NCBI RefSeq assembly: GCF_000576635.1
Contig: NZ_AVFL01000008.1
Coordinates: 186,001 to 250,000 of the forward strand
Source of the DNA: Skermanella stibiiresistens SB22
GTDB lineage: Bacteria; Pseudomonadota; Alphaproteobacteria; Azospirillales; Azospirillaceae
Direction: 5' to 3'
Length of the DNA: 64,000 nt
Part shown: positions 34,122 through 43,192 of the stretch, in pieces
How the letters are laid out: each line of letters opens with the position of its first letter
Numbering within the stretch: position 1 is the stretch's first letter
Made by a program: the position numbers and the translations under genes
The notes under the pieces: model-generated
What the model was told of the DNA's origin: nothing
Database searches by the model: none
The model's input: only the letters and a program-made list of their open reading frames with translations

Positions 34122-34691
34122 ATGCTGACGAACCGGTGGAGCGCCCTCATCCTGGAACGCGCATCCTGCGGCTTGGGCTTGGCGGACTGGTGGCTCACCT
34201 CCGGCTGTCTCGCGCAAACCGTCTGGAACCGGGTCGCCGGCCGCGAGCCGGATCGTGGAATCCTCGACTACGACCTGATCTATTTCGATCCGGACACCAG
34301 CTGGGAAGCCGAGGATGAGGTGATACGCCGCACCGCAGACCTGTTCTCCGATCTGCCCATCACCGTGCAGATCCGTAATCAGGCTCGGGTACCGCTTTGG
34401 TATCGGGCCAAGTTCGGCGTCCCCTACCCGCCGGTCAGCGCGGCCAGCGATGGCATCGACCGGTTCCCCTGCCGAAACACGGCGATCGGCATCCGGAGCG
34501 ACGCGGATGACCACATCGTCCACGCGCCGTTCGGCCTGGACCTCACGTTCTCGGACACGCTGGTTCCAAACCCCGAGCTCTGGGTGCCGGATGTCTACCA
34601 GGCGAAGGTGAGGCGGTGGATGACGGTCTGGCCACACCTCACCGCCCTGCCCTGGCCCACACGGCCAGGGATCAGGAATTCGCCAGACTGA
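34122..34691 (+). CDS. Nucleotidyltransferase-like protein (NTP_transf_6/DUF925 type)
   Basis: A 189-residue protein from ATG 34122 (MLTNRWSALILERASCGLGLADWW). An earlier ATG at 34038 would overlap the zapE start codon by two bases. Family landmarks are LADWWLTSGCLAQTVWNRV, GILDYDLIYFDPDTSWEAEDEVIRRTADLF, VQIRNQARVPLWYRAKFGVPYPP and the threshold-type TAIGIR plus VHAPFGLDLTFSDTLVPNP. These match the small nucleotidyltransferase-fold proteins often annotated as DUF925, whose substrate is unknown. The C-terminal 20 bases overlap the end of the radical SAM gene on the opposite strand. Confidence 0.8.
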   Translation: MLTNRWSALILERASCGLGLADWWLTSGCLAQTVWNRVAGREPDRGILDYDLIYFDPDTSWEAEDEVIRRTADLFSDLPITVQIRNQARVPLWYRAKFGVPYPPVSAASDGIDRFPCRNTAIGIRSDADDHIVHAPFGLDLTFSDTLVPNPELWVPDVYQAKVRRWMTVWPHLTALPWPTRPGIRNSPD

Positions 34692-36018
34692 AGGCCAGTT
34701 CACGCCACTTCTTGGCGCCATCGGACTCGACCACGTAGTTGTCGTCGGCCACGGCGCCAGGGAAAGCCTTCTGCACCTTTTCCTCGTCCAGGTTGGATAG
34801 CGGGGTGCCCTCGATCGCGGCGCAACCGGATTCCTGCCACGTGTCGAGCGGCAGCGAGGCGATGAACCGCTTGGTGTCCTGCATCTGCTCCCGCGTCTCA
34901 CCCGGCAAGCCGTAGGTGAAGGTGCCATGGCAGGTCATTCCGAGCCGCTTGATCTCGTGGACCACCTTGGTCGCGTATTCCAGGTCCAGGTGCTTGTTGA
35001 CGATGTTGTCGACCACCCACTGGTTTCCGGACTCGAACCCCAGCTTGACGCCGTAGCAGCCGGCGTCGCGCATGATCTTCCAGCTTTCCATCCGTGAGGT
35101 GTCGGCGCGGCACATCGCCGACCACGGCAGATTGATCTTCGTCATCACCTCGGACATCTTCAGCACGTGGTTGTTGCCGATGTTGAAGGTGTCGTCGTCG
35201 AAATAGATCGAGCTGTAGCCGTACTTGCCGTTCAGTTCCGACAGGAACGCTTCCATGTAGTCCGGCGTGTAGTGGCGAACCGACCGCTTGGCCGTGCCGT
35301 CCGGATCGTTGCCGGTCATGGTCGCCGGCCAGACGCAGAAGATGCACTTGAACGGACAGCCGCGGCTGGACCAGACATGGGCGTGGGGAGCGGACTGGCC
35401 GCGTGGGTTGTCGTCCCAGTACCGGTGGGCGATCACCTCGTCATAATACGGGAACGGGGCGTTGTTCATCTCCTCCAGGGTCATCAGGTCGTGTTCGATC
35501 ACGCCCTCCTCGCCATTGAGGACACGGACGGAGCCCTTCTCGTACTCGCCCTTGATCACCGCGTGGACGGGGAACTTCTCCATGATCTCCTTGCCCATCG
35601 ACGCGATCGGGCCGGTCACCACGATGCGCGCCTCGGGCACCACCTTCTTGATCGCGAAGATGATCTGGCCGTCATGCTCCCAGCTGGGAGAGGCGGATTC
35701 GATGAAGATGTAGCGGTAGCCACCCTCGCGCAGATGGTTGAAGTAGCTGGCGTAGCTCTCGCGGAGCGCCAGGCTGTCGCGCATCACCACGTCGGCGCCG
35801 GTCGCCTTGGCGGCGAAGGTGGTGGCGTAGCCCATGAAGAAGGGATAGGGCAGATAGCCGCCGAAAACGAAGTTGTCCGGCGTGGAATAGGTGTGGATGG
35901 TGTGGGGCCAGCGGGACCCGGCGCGGATGCCGGCGAGGCACATGTCACGGGAAACCCCGTTGGTGTTGACCGTGACCTGCTCGAGCCACCAAGGTGGATT
36001 GCTGAATAGGACCTTCAT
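34672..36018 (-). CDS. B12-binding-type radical SAM protein
   Basis: A 448-residue protein starting at ATG 36018, directly after an AGGAGGAG site. The N-terminal ~190 residues are a Rossmann-like, cobalamin-binding-type domain, but the canonical D-x-H-x2-G motif is not seen (MRDSLALRESYASYFNHLRE). The radical SAM core has the cluster motif SSRGCPFKCIFCVW (C-x3-C-x2-C). IYFDDDTFNIGNN and GVKLGFESGNQWVVDNI follow, with TFTYGLPGETREQMQDT near the end. It should bind SAM and a [4Fe-4S] cluster. The first gene of the neighbouring minus-strand pair is a sugar-nucleotide epimerase, so a role in modifying a sugar or its lipid/protein carrier is plausible but unproven. Confidence 0.85.
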   Translation of the reverse strand: MKVLFSNPPWWLEQVTVNTNGVSRDMCLAGIRAGSRWPHTIHTYSTPDNFVFGGYLPYPFFMGYATTFAAKATGADVVMRDSLALRESYASYFNHLREGGYRYIFIESASPSWEHDGQIIFAIKKVVPEARIVVTGPIASMGKEIMEKFPVHAVIKGEYEKGSVRVLNGEEGVIEHDLMTLEEMNNAPFPYYDEVIAHRYWDDNPRGQSAPHAHVWSSRGCPFKCIFCVWPATMTGNDPDGTAKRSVRHYTPDYMEAFLSELNGKYGYSSIYFDDDTFNIGNNHVLKMSEVMTKINLPWSAMCRADTSRMESWKIMRDAGCYGVKLGFESGNQWVVDNIVNKHLDLEYATKVVHEIKRLGMTCHGTFTYGLPGETREQMQDTKRFIASLPLDTWQESGCAAIEGTPLSNLDEEKVQKAFPGAVADDNYVVESDGAKKWRELAFSLANS

Positions 36019-36128
36019 GGCGGCTTCTCCTCCTGCGGCAATGGGTCGCTGTGCCGGACCGGCCAACGGTAGAAGCTAACGAATAACGAACCGTTAATCC
36101 TGATGCTGAACAGGCTTGAGGCGAGCGT

Positions 36129-37190
36129 TCAGCGCAGGATCGGCTGGACCTCGGCGGCGTGGGTTTCGAGCCAGGTGAAGATGTCGTCCACGATCGTCTC
36201 GACACCGCGCGTCGGTTTCCAGCCGGTCGAGGCGGTCACGGCGGCGTTGTCGGTCACGTAATACGGGATGTCGGCGGCGCGGGTCTCGGGATCGCGGCCG
36301 ATGTCGACGACACGTTGGCACCGATCGACGCACAGCTCGGTCAACTCCGCCAGCGAGACGCTGATGGCCGCCCCGCCGCCGACATTGTAGGTCCGCCCCG
36401 CATGGTCGCCGATCCGCTCCACCTGCGCGCGGACCAGATCGTAAAGATCGGCGACGTGCAGGATATCGCGCACCTGCGGGCCAGTCCCGCCGAACCCCAT
36501 ATAGGCCAACGACCCGCCGAACAGGTGACGGGCGGCCCAAAGCACCATGAAGCCCTGGTCGACCTTGCCCATCTGCCACGGCCCGGTCAGCACGCCACAC
36601 CGGTTGACGACAGCGCGGAGGCCGTACATGGCGCCGTATTCCTCGATCAGCAGTTCGGACGCCAACTTGGTGGCGCCATAGATCGAGCGGCTGCCGGTCA
36701 TCGGGAAATCGGTCGTGATCCCGTCCTCCGACCAGCCCGGCCCCGCCTTACCCTCGGCCACCACCAGCCGCGAGCCCGTGTTCTCCAGCGGCAGCCCCCG
36801 CAACCCGGCGATCGGATAGACGCGGCTGGTGGACAGGAAGATCATGGCGGCGCCACATCGGCGCACCGCCTCCAGGCAGTTGATCGTGCCCACCAAGTTG
36901 GTGTTGACGACATAGGCCGGCGACGCGCCGTAGCCCGCGTGGACCGAGGGTTCGGCCGAACATTCCAGCATCAGGTCGAAATCGCCGGCTTCGGCCAAGT
37001 CCTCGGCATTCCGGACATCGCCGTGACGGAACTCGACCCCGGCGGCCCTCAGCCGGGGGAGCGCCAACTCGCTGCCGCGCCGGCGCAGGTTGTCCAGTGC
37101 CACCACCGTGGCGCCGGGCATATCACGTTTGAAGAACGTCGCGAGGTTCGAGCCGACGAAGCCGGCCCCACCCGTCACCAGAATCCTCAT
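36129..37190 (-). CDS. NAD-dependent sugar-nucleotide epimerase (CDP-paratose 2-epimerase-like)
   Basis: A 353-residue extended SDR. The NAD loop is MRILVTGGAGFVGSNLATFF. Other landmarks are LDNLRRRGSELALPRLRAAG, LSTSRVY, the catalytic Y-x3-K in SIYGATKLASELLIEEYG and the C-terminal substrate region FMVLWAARHLFGGSLAYMGFGGTGPQVRDILHVADLY. The last is the pattern of CDP-paratose/tyvelose 2-epimerases. I took ATG 37190; a GTG precedes it by one codon. It lies upstream of the radical SAM gene on the same strand (110-base gap) and divergent from the glycosyltransferase. Confidence 0.85.
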   Translation of the reverse strand: MRILVTGGAGFVGSNLATFFKRDMPGATVVALDNLRRRGSELALPRLRAAGVEFRHGDVRNAEDLAEAGDFDLMLECSAEPSVHAGYGASPAYVVNTNLVGTINCLEAVRRCGAAMIFLSTSRVYPIAGLRGLPLENTGSRLVVAEGKAGPGWSEDGITTDFPMTGSRSIYGATKLASELLIEEYGAMYGLRAVVNRCGVLTGPWQMGKVDQGFMVLWAARHLFGGSLAYMGFGGTGPQVRDILHVADLYDLVRAQVERIGDHAGRTYNVGGGAAISVSLAELTELCVDRCQRVVDIGRDPETRAADIPYYVTDNAAVTASTGWKPTRGVETIVDDIFTWLETHAAEVQPILR

Positions 37191-37348
37191 CACACCACCG
37201 GAGGTAATCCAATGGTGAAGGAGAGCCGGAAGTCGGCGGCGAGGTCAAGCCGGAAATCACCGGAGGTCCTAACACCATCTTAACCAATAGGCCGAATGGT
37301 GGCGGAACAGGTATCGACCAACCAACAACCGACTTCGGATGGGCCATC

Positions 37349-38563
37349 GTGCAGGACGTCAGCTTCTCCCAAGCCCAGATCAAGGCGTTCCGAAGGGCGG
37401 AAGTCATCTTCGTCGCGGCCGATGGCTTCACCTTGGCTCCCAGCCGCATCCGTTGCTACACCTTCGCCAAGGCGTGCCAAGAGCGCGGGATGAAGGCGGA
37501 GGTGCTGTCCTTCTTCGACCATCTCGGCGCGTCGGGACAAGGTTCCGGCGCCTATAGGATGGACGAGCAGGAGAAGCTTCGTCTGGTGGCGCTGGCGGCC
37601 GACATCCTCAAGCTCAACCCGACCGCCATCCTCTACATGCAGAAGGTGTCGTACCACAGTCTGGCCGTCGCGATGGCCGCCGGGGCGAATGGCAACCCCG
37701 TCGTGCTCGACTACGACGATTTCGACTTCGCCTCCCCTTTCCTGCCAGGATTGACGCGCTTTCTGCCGAGCATGGCGCCGATCCCCGCCACGCGCGAGAT
37801 GGCACGGAGCGCCGATCTGTGCGTCTGCGCCAGCCGCCGGCTGCTGGAGATCTTCGGTGACTTCACCGACAAGCGGGAATTGATCCCGACCGGGACCGAC
37901 CTGTCGGTGTTCGACGCCTCGCTGCGGGACCACGTCGAGCGCGCCGCCGGTGATCCGGTGGAACTGATCTGGCTGGGCGACATGTGGGGGCCGGCGATTG
38001 TCGCCGATGTCATGATGGCGGTGGACGCCTTCGCGGCCCTGCCCCCGTCAATCCGCGATCTGGCCCGGCTGACCGTGATCGGTTTCGGCGATTTCTGGCC
38101 CGGCTTCAAGGACACGGTGGCGGCCCAGTATGGCGGCATGACCAATCTGGTGATGCGCGAGCGGATACCGCCCAAGGAGGCGCCGGCCCTGCTGGCCGGA
38201 TGCGACATCGGCCTGCTGCCGCTGGCCGACAACCCGTTCAACCACTGCAAGAGCCCGACCAAGATGTTCGAGTACATGGCCATGAAGGTGGCCGTGCTGG
38301 GAACGCCGGTCGGCGAGGTCGCCCATGTGCTGAAGGACGGCGAAAGCGGCATGCTGGCGTCGGATGTCGCCGGCTACATGCGGCGCATGGGAACGCTGAT
38401 CCTCGACACGGATCTACGGAGGGCGATGGCGGAGCGGGCCTACGCCGCCGTGGTCGACGGTTATCACCTGGGACCGATGGGCGACAGGCTGGTCGAGCTG
38501 CTGACCCGCGTCAGGGAGATCCGCCGCCAGCGGGACCTGGAGCAATCGCTAACCGAGGCTTAA
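37349..38563 (+). CDS. Glycosyltransferase (GT-B, family 4 type)
   Basis: A 404-residue protein starting at GTG 37349, the only in-frame start compatible with the N-terminus. The N-terminal Rossmann domain includes [31 protein letters not shown]. The C-terminal donor domain includes [33 protein letters not shown], the E-x7-E-like region [44 protein letters not shown] and GESGMLASD. No membrane segment is present. It probably transfers a sugar from a nucleotide donor made with help of the adjacent epimerases. Donor and acceptor are unknown. It is 53 bases upstream of the second epimerase on the same strand. Confidence 0.82.
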   Translation: MQDVSFSQAQIKAFRRAEVIFVAADGFTLAPSRIRCYTFAKACQERGMKAEVLSFFDHLGASGQGSGAYRMDEQEKLRLVALAADILKLNPTAILYMQKVSYHSLAVAMAAGANGNPVVLDYDDFDFASPFLPGLTRFLPSMAPIPATREMARSADLCVCASRRLLEIFGDFTDKRELIPTGTDLSVFDASLRDHVERAAGDPVELIWLGDMWGPAIVADVMMAVDAFAALPPSIRDLARLTVIGFGDFWPGFKDTVAAQYGGMTNLVMRERIPPKEAPALLAGCDIGLLPLADNPFNHCKSPTKMFEYMAMKVAVLGTPVGEVAHVLKDGESGMLASDVAGYMRRMGTLILDTDLRRAMAERAYAAVVDGYHLGPMGDRLVELLTRVREIRRQRDLEQSLTEA

Positions 38564-38616
38564 CCAACCGCGTCCTAACCTTCGACCCGAACAGCTCAAG
38601 AGAAGGGAACGCGGCC

Positions 38617-39687
38617 ATGGCGATCGTCATCGTGACCGGGTCCGCCGGCCTGATCGGCGCGGAGGCGACCCGCTTTTTCCATTCCAAGGGGATGGACGTC
38701 GTCGGCATCGACAACGATATGCGCCGCTATTTCTTCGGTGATGGCGCCAGCACGCGCTGGAGCCAGGAACAGCTGGAGCGCTCCATCCCGACCTACCGGC
38801 ACCACACGGTGGATATCCGCGACGCGGCGGCGATCGACGCGATCTTCCAGCGCCATGGCGACGACATCGTGGCCGTGATCCACACCGCGGCGCAGCCGTC
38901 GCATGACTGGGCGGCCCGCGAGCCGGTGACCGACTTCACCACCAACGCCAACGGCACGCTGAACCTGCTGGAGGCGACGCGGAAGTTCTGCGAGCGGGCG
39001 GTCTTCATCTTCACCAGCACCAACAAGGTCTATGGCGACACCCCCAACAGGCTGCCGCTGGTCGAGCTTGAGACGCGCTGGGAGCTGTCGCCCGAACACC
39101 CTTGGGCATCCTATGGCATTCCCGAGGACATGAGCATCGACCAGACGCTCCACAGCCTGTTCGGGGCGTCCAAGGTCGCGGCCGACGTGCTGGTGCAGGA
39201 GTACGGCCGCTATTTCGGAATGCGGACCGCCGTCTTCCGCGGTGGCTGCCTGACCGGGTCGGGCCATTCCGGCGCGGAACTGCACGGCTTCCTGTCCTAC
39301 CTGATGAAGTGCGCGGTCGCTGGCAAGCCCTATACCGTGTTCGGGTACAAGGGGAAGCAGGTGCGCGACAACATCCACTCGCACGATCTGGTCTCGGCGT
39401 TCTGGCACGTGTTCGAGAACCCGCGTTCCGGCGTCGTCTACAACATGGGCGGCGGCCGCTTCTCCAACTGCTCCATGATCGAGGCGATCGGGATCTGCGA
39501 GGAGCTGACCGGCTGTCCGATGGACATCACCTATCAGGACGACAACCGGGTCGGCGATCACATCTGGTGGATCAGCGACACCCGGGCCTTCCAGCGCGAC
39601 TATCCCAACTGGCGCCAGAAATTCGACCTCCGCCGGATCATGGAGGACATCCACGAGGGCTGCCGCGAGCGGGTTCCGGCGGAGTAG
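38617..39687 (+). CDS. NAD-dependent sugar-nucleotide epimerase (tyvelose epimerase/RfbE-like)
   Basis: A 356-residue extended SDR starting at ATG 38617 behind an AGAAGGGAAC site. The NAD loop is [17 protein letters not shown]. Other landmarks are [47 protein letters not shown] (the RfbE-type signature), the catalytic region [16 protein letters not shown] (the Tyr position is Phe here; see oddities), [19 protein letters not shown] and [17 protein letters not shown]. It is paired in the operon with the glycosyltransferase. An epimerase of this type with SLFGASK instead of Y-x3-K would need another residue (possibly the preceding Tyr region) for catalysis, so activity is uncertain. Confidence 0.82.
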   Translation: MAIVIVTGSAGLIGAEATRFFHSKGMDVVGIDNDMRRYFFGDGASTRWSQEQLERSIPTYRHHTVDIRDAAAIDAIFQRHGDDIVAVIHTAAQPSHDWAAREPVTDFTTNANGTLNLLEATRKFCERAVFIFTSTNKVYGDTPNRLPLVELETRWELSPEHPWASYGIPEDMSIDQTLHSLFGASKVAADVLVQEYGRYFGMRTAVFRGGCLTGSGHSGAELHGFLSYLMKCAVAGKPYTVFGYKGKQVRDNIHSHDLVSAFWHVFENPRSGVVYNMGGGRFSNCSMIEAIGICEELTGCPMDITYQDDNRVGDHIWWISDTRAFQRDYPNWRQKFDLRRIMEDIHEGCRERVPAE

Positions 39688-39713
39688 CGCCGAACCCCAG
39701 GCCCGGGGACGCG

Positions 39714-40598
39714 TCATTTCGCCGGCGGCTTGCCCTCCGCTTCGGCGCCCTGAAGCCGCGCCAAGTTGTCGGAGGCGGCCTTGGCGCTGGTGGTGTCGGG
39801 ATCGATCCGCATGACGCTGCGCCAGTCGGACTTGGCGCCGTCGGGGTTGCCGGTGACCGCCCGCAGGTTGCCGCGCAGCAGCAGCGCTTCCGGGTTGCCG
39901 GGCTCCAGGGCCAGGGCGACGCCGACATCCTCCAGCGCCTTGCTGTCGTTGCCCAAGGCGCGGAAGGCGCCCGCCCGGTACAGGTAGGGCTCGGCGCGTT
40001 TCGGCGCCATGCCGATCGCCCGGTTCAAGTCCTCGATGGCGTCCCAGTAGCGTTCCGACTCGGCCCGCGCGAAGGCGCGGTCGACCAGCAGCTCCGGATC
40101 GCGCGGGCTCCGGTCGATCGCGGCCGTATAGGCTTTCTCCGCCTTGTCGCTGTCGCCAGCCCGAAGCCATGCCCAGCCGGCGCGCGCCAGCAGGCTCGAC
40201 GCGCCTTCCGGCGTGTCCTTGCCGAGGGTCGGCACGAGGTCCTCCAGCCGCGTGGCCGAGGCCTGGAACTGGCCCTGGTGGAATAGCGCCATCGCTTGGC
40301 ACAAGCGCGCCATGTCACCGCCGCCCCGATCCTGCCACGTCAGGGCGCTTTCGAACGCGGCCTTGGGGGTCTTCTCCGCCATCTGGAGACAGGATGCGGC
40401 TTGCCGCGCGCGTTCGACCGCCTCTCGGTCCGGCGCCGCGTGGGGAGCGGGCTTGCGCTCCGCGGCGCTGGCGGGAAGTGCCGCGACAAGCGTGGCGAGC
40501 GCTAACGCGCTGACCGCCCCGCGGAAGATGGCTGGGCGGGACAGGGCCAAGCGAAACAGGGCGGGCGGGCTGGTCATGGGAGCGTTGTATCTGGTCAT
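39714..40598 (-). CDS. Secreted or membrane-anchored TPR protein
   Basis: A 294-residue protein. The start is ATG 40598 with GGAG upstream; Met 40577 is an alternative. A hydrophobic export segment (FRGAVSALALATLVAALPASAAERK) puts the rest in the periplasm. Several tetratricopeptide repeats run from about residue 115: SLLARAGWAWLRAGDSDKAEKAYTAAIDRSPRDPELLVDRAFARAE, YWDAIEDLNRAIGMAPKRAEPYLYRAGAFRALGNDSKALEDVGVALALEPGNPEALLLRGNL. Such repeats bind partner proteins, and the partner is not visible here. It is divergent from a YeeZ-like epimerase with a 50-base shared promoter region. Confidence 0.82.
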   Translation of the reverse strand: MTRYNAPMTSPPALFRLALSRPAIFRGAVSALALATLVAALPASAAERKPAPHAAPDREAVERARQAASCLQMAEKTPKAAFESALTWQDRGGGDMARLCQAMALFHQGQFQASATRLEDLVPTLGKDTPEGASSLLARAGWAWLRAGDSDKAEKAYTAAIDRSPRDPELLVDRAFARAESERYWDAIEDLNRAIGMAPKRAEPYLYRAGAFRALGNDSKALEDVGVALALEPGNPEALLLRGNLRAVTGNPDGAKSDWRSVMRIDPDTTSAKAASDNLARLQGAEAEGKPPAK

Positions 40599-40648
40599 GG
40601 TGGCTCCTAAGTTCGGGCCTGGAGTTTCCAAGCGCAAGGCCAACCATC

Positions 40649-41548
40649 ATGCAGCCACCGCCAACGCCCCGGCTCTTCTGCTTCGGCCTCGGTTTCAGCC
40701 CGCTGGCCTTCATCGATCTGGTCCAGCCCGAAGGCTGGCGCGTCGCCGGGACGACCCGCGGAGCCGACAAGGCGGCGGCACTGGCGGCGCGCGGCATCGA
40801 GACGCACCTGTTCGACCGCGGCAGGCCCCTGCACGATCCCACGGCGGCACTCGCCGGCACCACCCACCTGCTCACCGCCGTGCCGCCCGATGCCGACGGC
40901 GATCCGGTGCTGGACCATCACGCGGCCGACATCGCCAGCCTGATGCCGAACCTGCGCTGGGTCGGCTACCTGTCCACCACGGGGGTCTACGGCGACCACG
41001 GGGGAGCCTGGGTCGATGAGACCACGCCGACCGAGCCGACCGGCAGGCGCCAGAAGCAGCGTCTGGCGGCGGAGGAGGCTTGGCTTCGGCTTTGGCGGGA
41101 GCGGGGCGTTCCCGTCCACCTGTTCCGGCTGGCCGGCATCTACGGGCCTGGCCGGAGCGCCATCGACTCGGTCCGAAGCGGGACGGCCCGCCGGATCGAC
41201 AAGCCAGGGCAAGTCTTCAGCCGCATCCATGTCGAGGATATCGCCCGCGTGCTGAGGGCCTCGATCGACCGCCCCAATCCCGGAGCCGCCTACAACCTGT
41301 GCGACGACAACCCCGCCGCCGGCCACGAGGTCACGGCTTTCGCCTGCGAGCTGCTGGGCGTCCAGCCGCCGCCGCTGGTGCCGTTCGATCAGGCTGAACT
41401 GTCGCCGATGGCGGCGAGCTTCTACGCCGACAATAAAAAGGTCCGCAACGATCGGATCAAATCGGAGCTGGGAGTCACGCTGAAATATCCGGACTATCGT
41501 CCGGCCCTGCGCGCCCAACTCGACCGGGAGGGTGACGAGACCACCTGA
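40649..41548 (+). CDS. NAD(P)-dependent epimerase/oxidoreductase, YeeZ-like SDR
   Basis: A 299-residue atypical SDR. The nucleotide loop is LFCFGLGFSPLAFIDLV (G-x-G-F in place of the usual GxxGxxG). The middle has THLLTAVPPDADGDPVLDHH, VGYLSTTGVYGDHGGAWVDETTP and RLAGIYGPGRSAIDSV. The end has VFSRIHVEDIARVLRASIDRPNPGAAYNLCDD. This is the pattern of E. coli YeeZ and related NAD-binding proteins found widely in alphaproteobacteria. The substrate is not known. It is divergent from the TPR gene and followed by the degenerate GGDEF-EAL protein 121 bases later. Confidence 0.82.
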   Translation: MQPPPTPRLFCFGLGFSPLAFIDLVQPEGWRVAGTTRGADKAAALAARGIETHLFDRGRPLHDPTAALAGTTHLLTAVPPDADGDPVLDHHAADIASLMPNLRWVGYLSTTGVYGDHGGAWVDETTPTEPTGRRQKQRLAAEEAWLRLWRERGVPVHLFRLAGIYGPGRSAIDSVRSGTARRIDKPGQVFSRIHVEDIARVLRASIDRPNPGAAYNLCDDNPAAGHEVTAFACELLGVQPPPLVPFDQAELSPMAASFYADNKKVRNDRIKSELGVTLKYPDYRPALRAQLDREGDETT

Positions 41549-41669
41549 CCTGTGGCATCTCCCCGTATATACGTCAGCATACTAACATTTTGCGTCGAAT
41601 TGTCACATCTTCGGATCAGGGACCACTCCGTCAGGGAGCACCGGTTCCATGCACTGAAGAGTTGGCGAC

Positions 41670-43037
41670 ATGGGCACAAGCGAGTTGTTGGACAAGATCA
41701 AGGTTGGCGTCCGCGATTTCCTGGCGGAGGAACAACCCGCTCCCGCGCCCCGGCGGCAACCCTCGGTCGTGACGCCCGCGCGTGAGGCAACCGAAGATCC
41801 AGGCCAGCATTCGCCCGCCGGCTTCGCCATCGAACTGGCGCATATCCTGGAGCATCAGCCCCGAGCGGCCGCCGGCCGCATCCACCTGATCGGGCTGGAG
41901 CCGATCCGCGCCCGCCTGGGCGATCGCTGGACGATGCTCCAGGATAACATCCACTTGCTGGCCAGCAAGGTGATCGCCCAGCATCTCGGTGCAGGCGACG
42001 TGTTCTGCCGCTATGGCACCCTCGACTATCTGATCGCGTTCTCCAGCCTGACGCCGGTCGCGGCCCGCCTGAAGTCGGTGGTGATCGCCCAAGCCCTTTA
42101 CAGCCACTTCCTTGGCGACACCGATCTGGACGGCGTCGTAATCCGGACGGCGGTAGGCCAAGTCGATGGCAGCGTCGTCTTCGAGGAGAATTCCGTCAAC
42201 GGTCTGCTGACCCGGTTCGCCCAATCCCTGGAACCGGAGACGTCGGCCCAGCCGATCGGCCTCGACGCGGGCAGCCCTTCGCTGGCGAGCCCTTCCCTGG
42301 CGAGCCGGATCGACTGGCTCTACCGGCCCATCCTGGACCGGCGCCACGCCGTGATCTCGACCTGGTGCTGCACCCCCATCACCCGACCGACGCATGGCGC
42401 GTTCCACGAGCGGGTCCAGGAGGGCTACGCGACCCTTGGCCCGGACGCGGGAGCCGATCAGATCGCCGAGCTGGACCGGCTGACCTTGAGCCGGGCGTTC
42501 GGCGACCTGACGGATCTGCTCGCCAACCGCTTCAGCGTCTTCATCAACGCCCCGATCCATTTCGAGAGCCTGGGCAACAGCCGGACCCGCATCGGCATCC
42601 GGGACCTGCTGCAAAAGACCAGCGACCAGTTGAGGCGCTTCCTGGTCCTGGAGATGTATGGGGTGCCGGATGACATCTCCCGGGTGCGGCTGCTGGAAAT
42701 GGCCGGCATGCTGCGCCCATTCTGCCGGTCGGTGCTGCTGGCGGCCGACCCGCGTGCCCATGGCATCATCCATGCGAAGGAATGCGGCATCCACGGCGTC
42801 GGCTTCGATCTCTCCGGCGGCATCCCCGGCGAGTTGGACAGGGTGTGCAGGATGCTGGAGCGCGGCGGCGTCCGCGTCGCCCTGACCGGGATCAAAACCA
42901 CCGCGCAGGCTGAAACCGCCGCAGCGGCCGGCGTGACATACCTGGGGGGTCCGCGGATCGGACCTCCCGGTGAGGTCCCGGCGAACATGGTGCGGTACGA
43001 CTGGAACGACCTGCTGGCGGAGCGTTGCCCCTTGTGA
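41670..43037 (+). CDS. Degenerate GGDEF-EAL protein (catalytically dead c-di-GMP protein)
   Basis: A 455-residue cytosolic protein. The N-terminal half retains the cyclase fold but the active site reads RYGTLDY (114-120) where GGDEF is expected. The C-terminal half follows an EAL barrel: NRFSVFINAPIHFESLG, FLVLEMYGVPDDIS, GVGFDLSGGIPGELDR, LERGGVRVALTGIKTTAQAETAAAAG. The region that should hold EAL reads HAVISTWCCTPI, and no metal ligands are obvious. It therefore should neither make nor hydrolyse c-di-GMP. It may instead bind it or act as a scaffold. A small SPSLASPSLAS duplication lies between the halves. The assignment is by fold pattern only. Confidence 0.6.
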   Translation: MGTSELLDKIKVGVRDFLAEEQPAPAPRRQPSVVTPAREATEDPGQHSPAGFAIELAHILEHQPRAAAGRIHLIGLEPIRARLGDRWTMLQDNIHLLASKVIAQHLGAGDVFCRYGTLDYLIAFSSLTPVAARLKSVVIAQALYSHFLGDTDLDGVVIRTAVGQVDGSVVFEENSVNGLLTRFAQSLEPETSAQPIGLDAGSPSLASPSLASRIDWLYRPILDRRHAVISTWCCTPITRPTHGAFHERVQEGYATLGPDAGADQIAELDRLTLSRAFGDLTDLLANRFSVFINAPIHFESLGNSRTRIGIRDLLQKTSDQLRRFLVLEMYGVPDDISRVRLLEMAGMLRPFCRSVLLAADPRAHGIIHAKECGIHGVGFDLSGGIPGELDRVCRMLERGGVRVALTGIKTTAQAETAAAAGVTYLGGPRIGPPGEVPANMVRYDWNDLLAERCPL

Positions 43038-43136
43038 CCGGCCGCGTGACCGGTTCTGGGCGGCCCCGAGGGATACCCCTAACTTGTAATGGAATTCGGG
43101 CGACAGGATGCCGCACGGCGGTAAACCGATCGGTAA

Positions 43137-43162
43137 AATGCAAAACGTCATAAACTTGCATT
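43137..43162. promoter_or_regulatory. AATGCAA/TTGCATT inverted repeat upstream of a small gene
   Basis: Seven-base arms AATGCAA (43137-43143) and TTGCATT (43156-43162) with a 12-base centre lie 30 bases before the start of the 68-residue gene. Spacing suits a dimeric regulator binding over the promoter. No regulator is identified. Confidence 0.35.
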
Positions 43163-43192
43163 AAGCTGGTATTTCAAAGCGGAGGAAATGCC

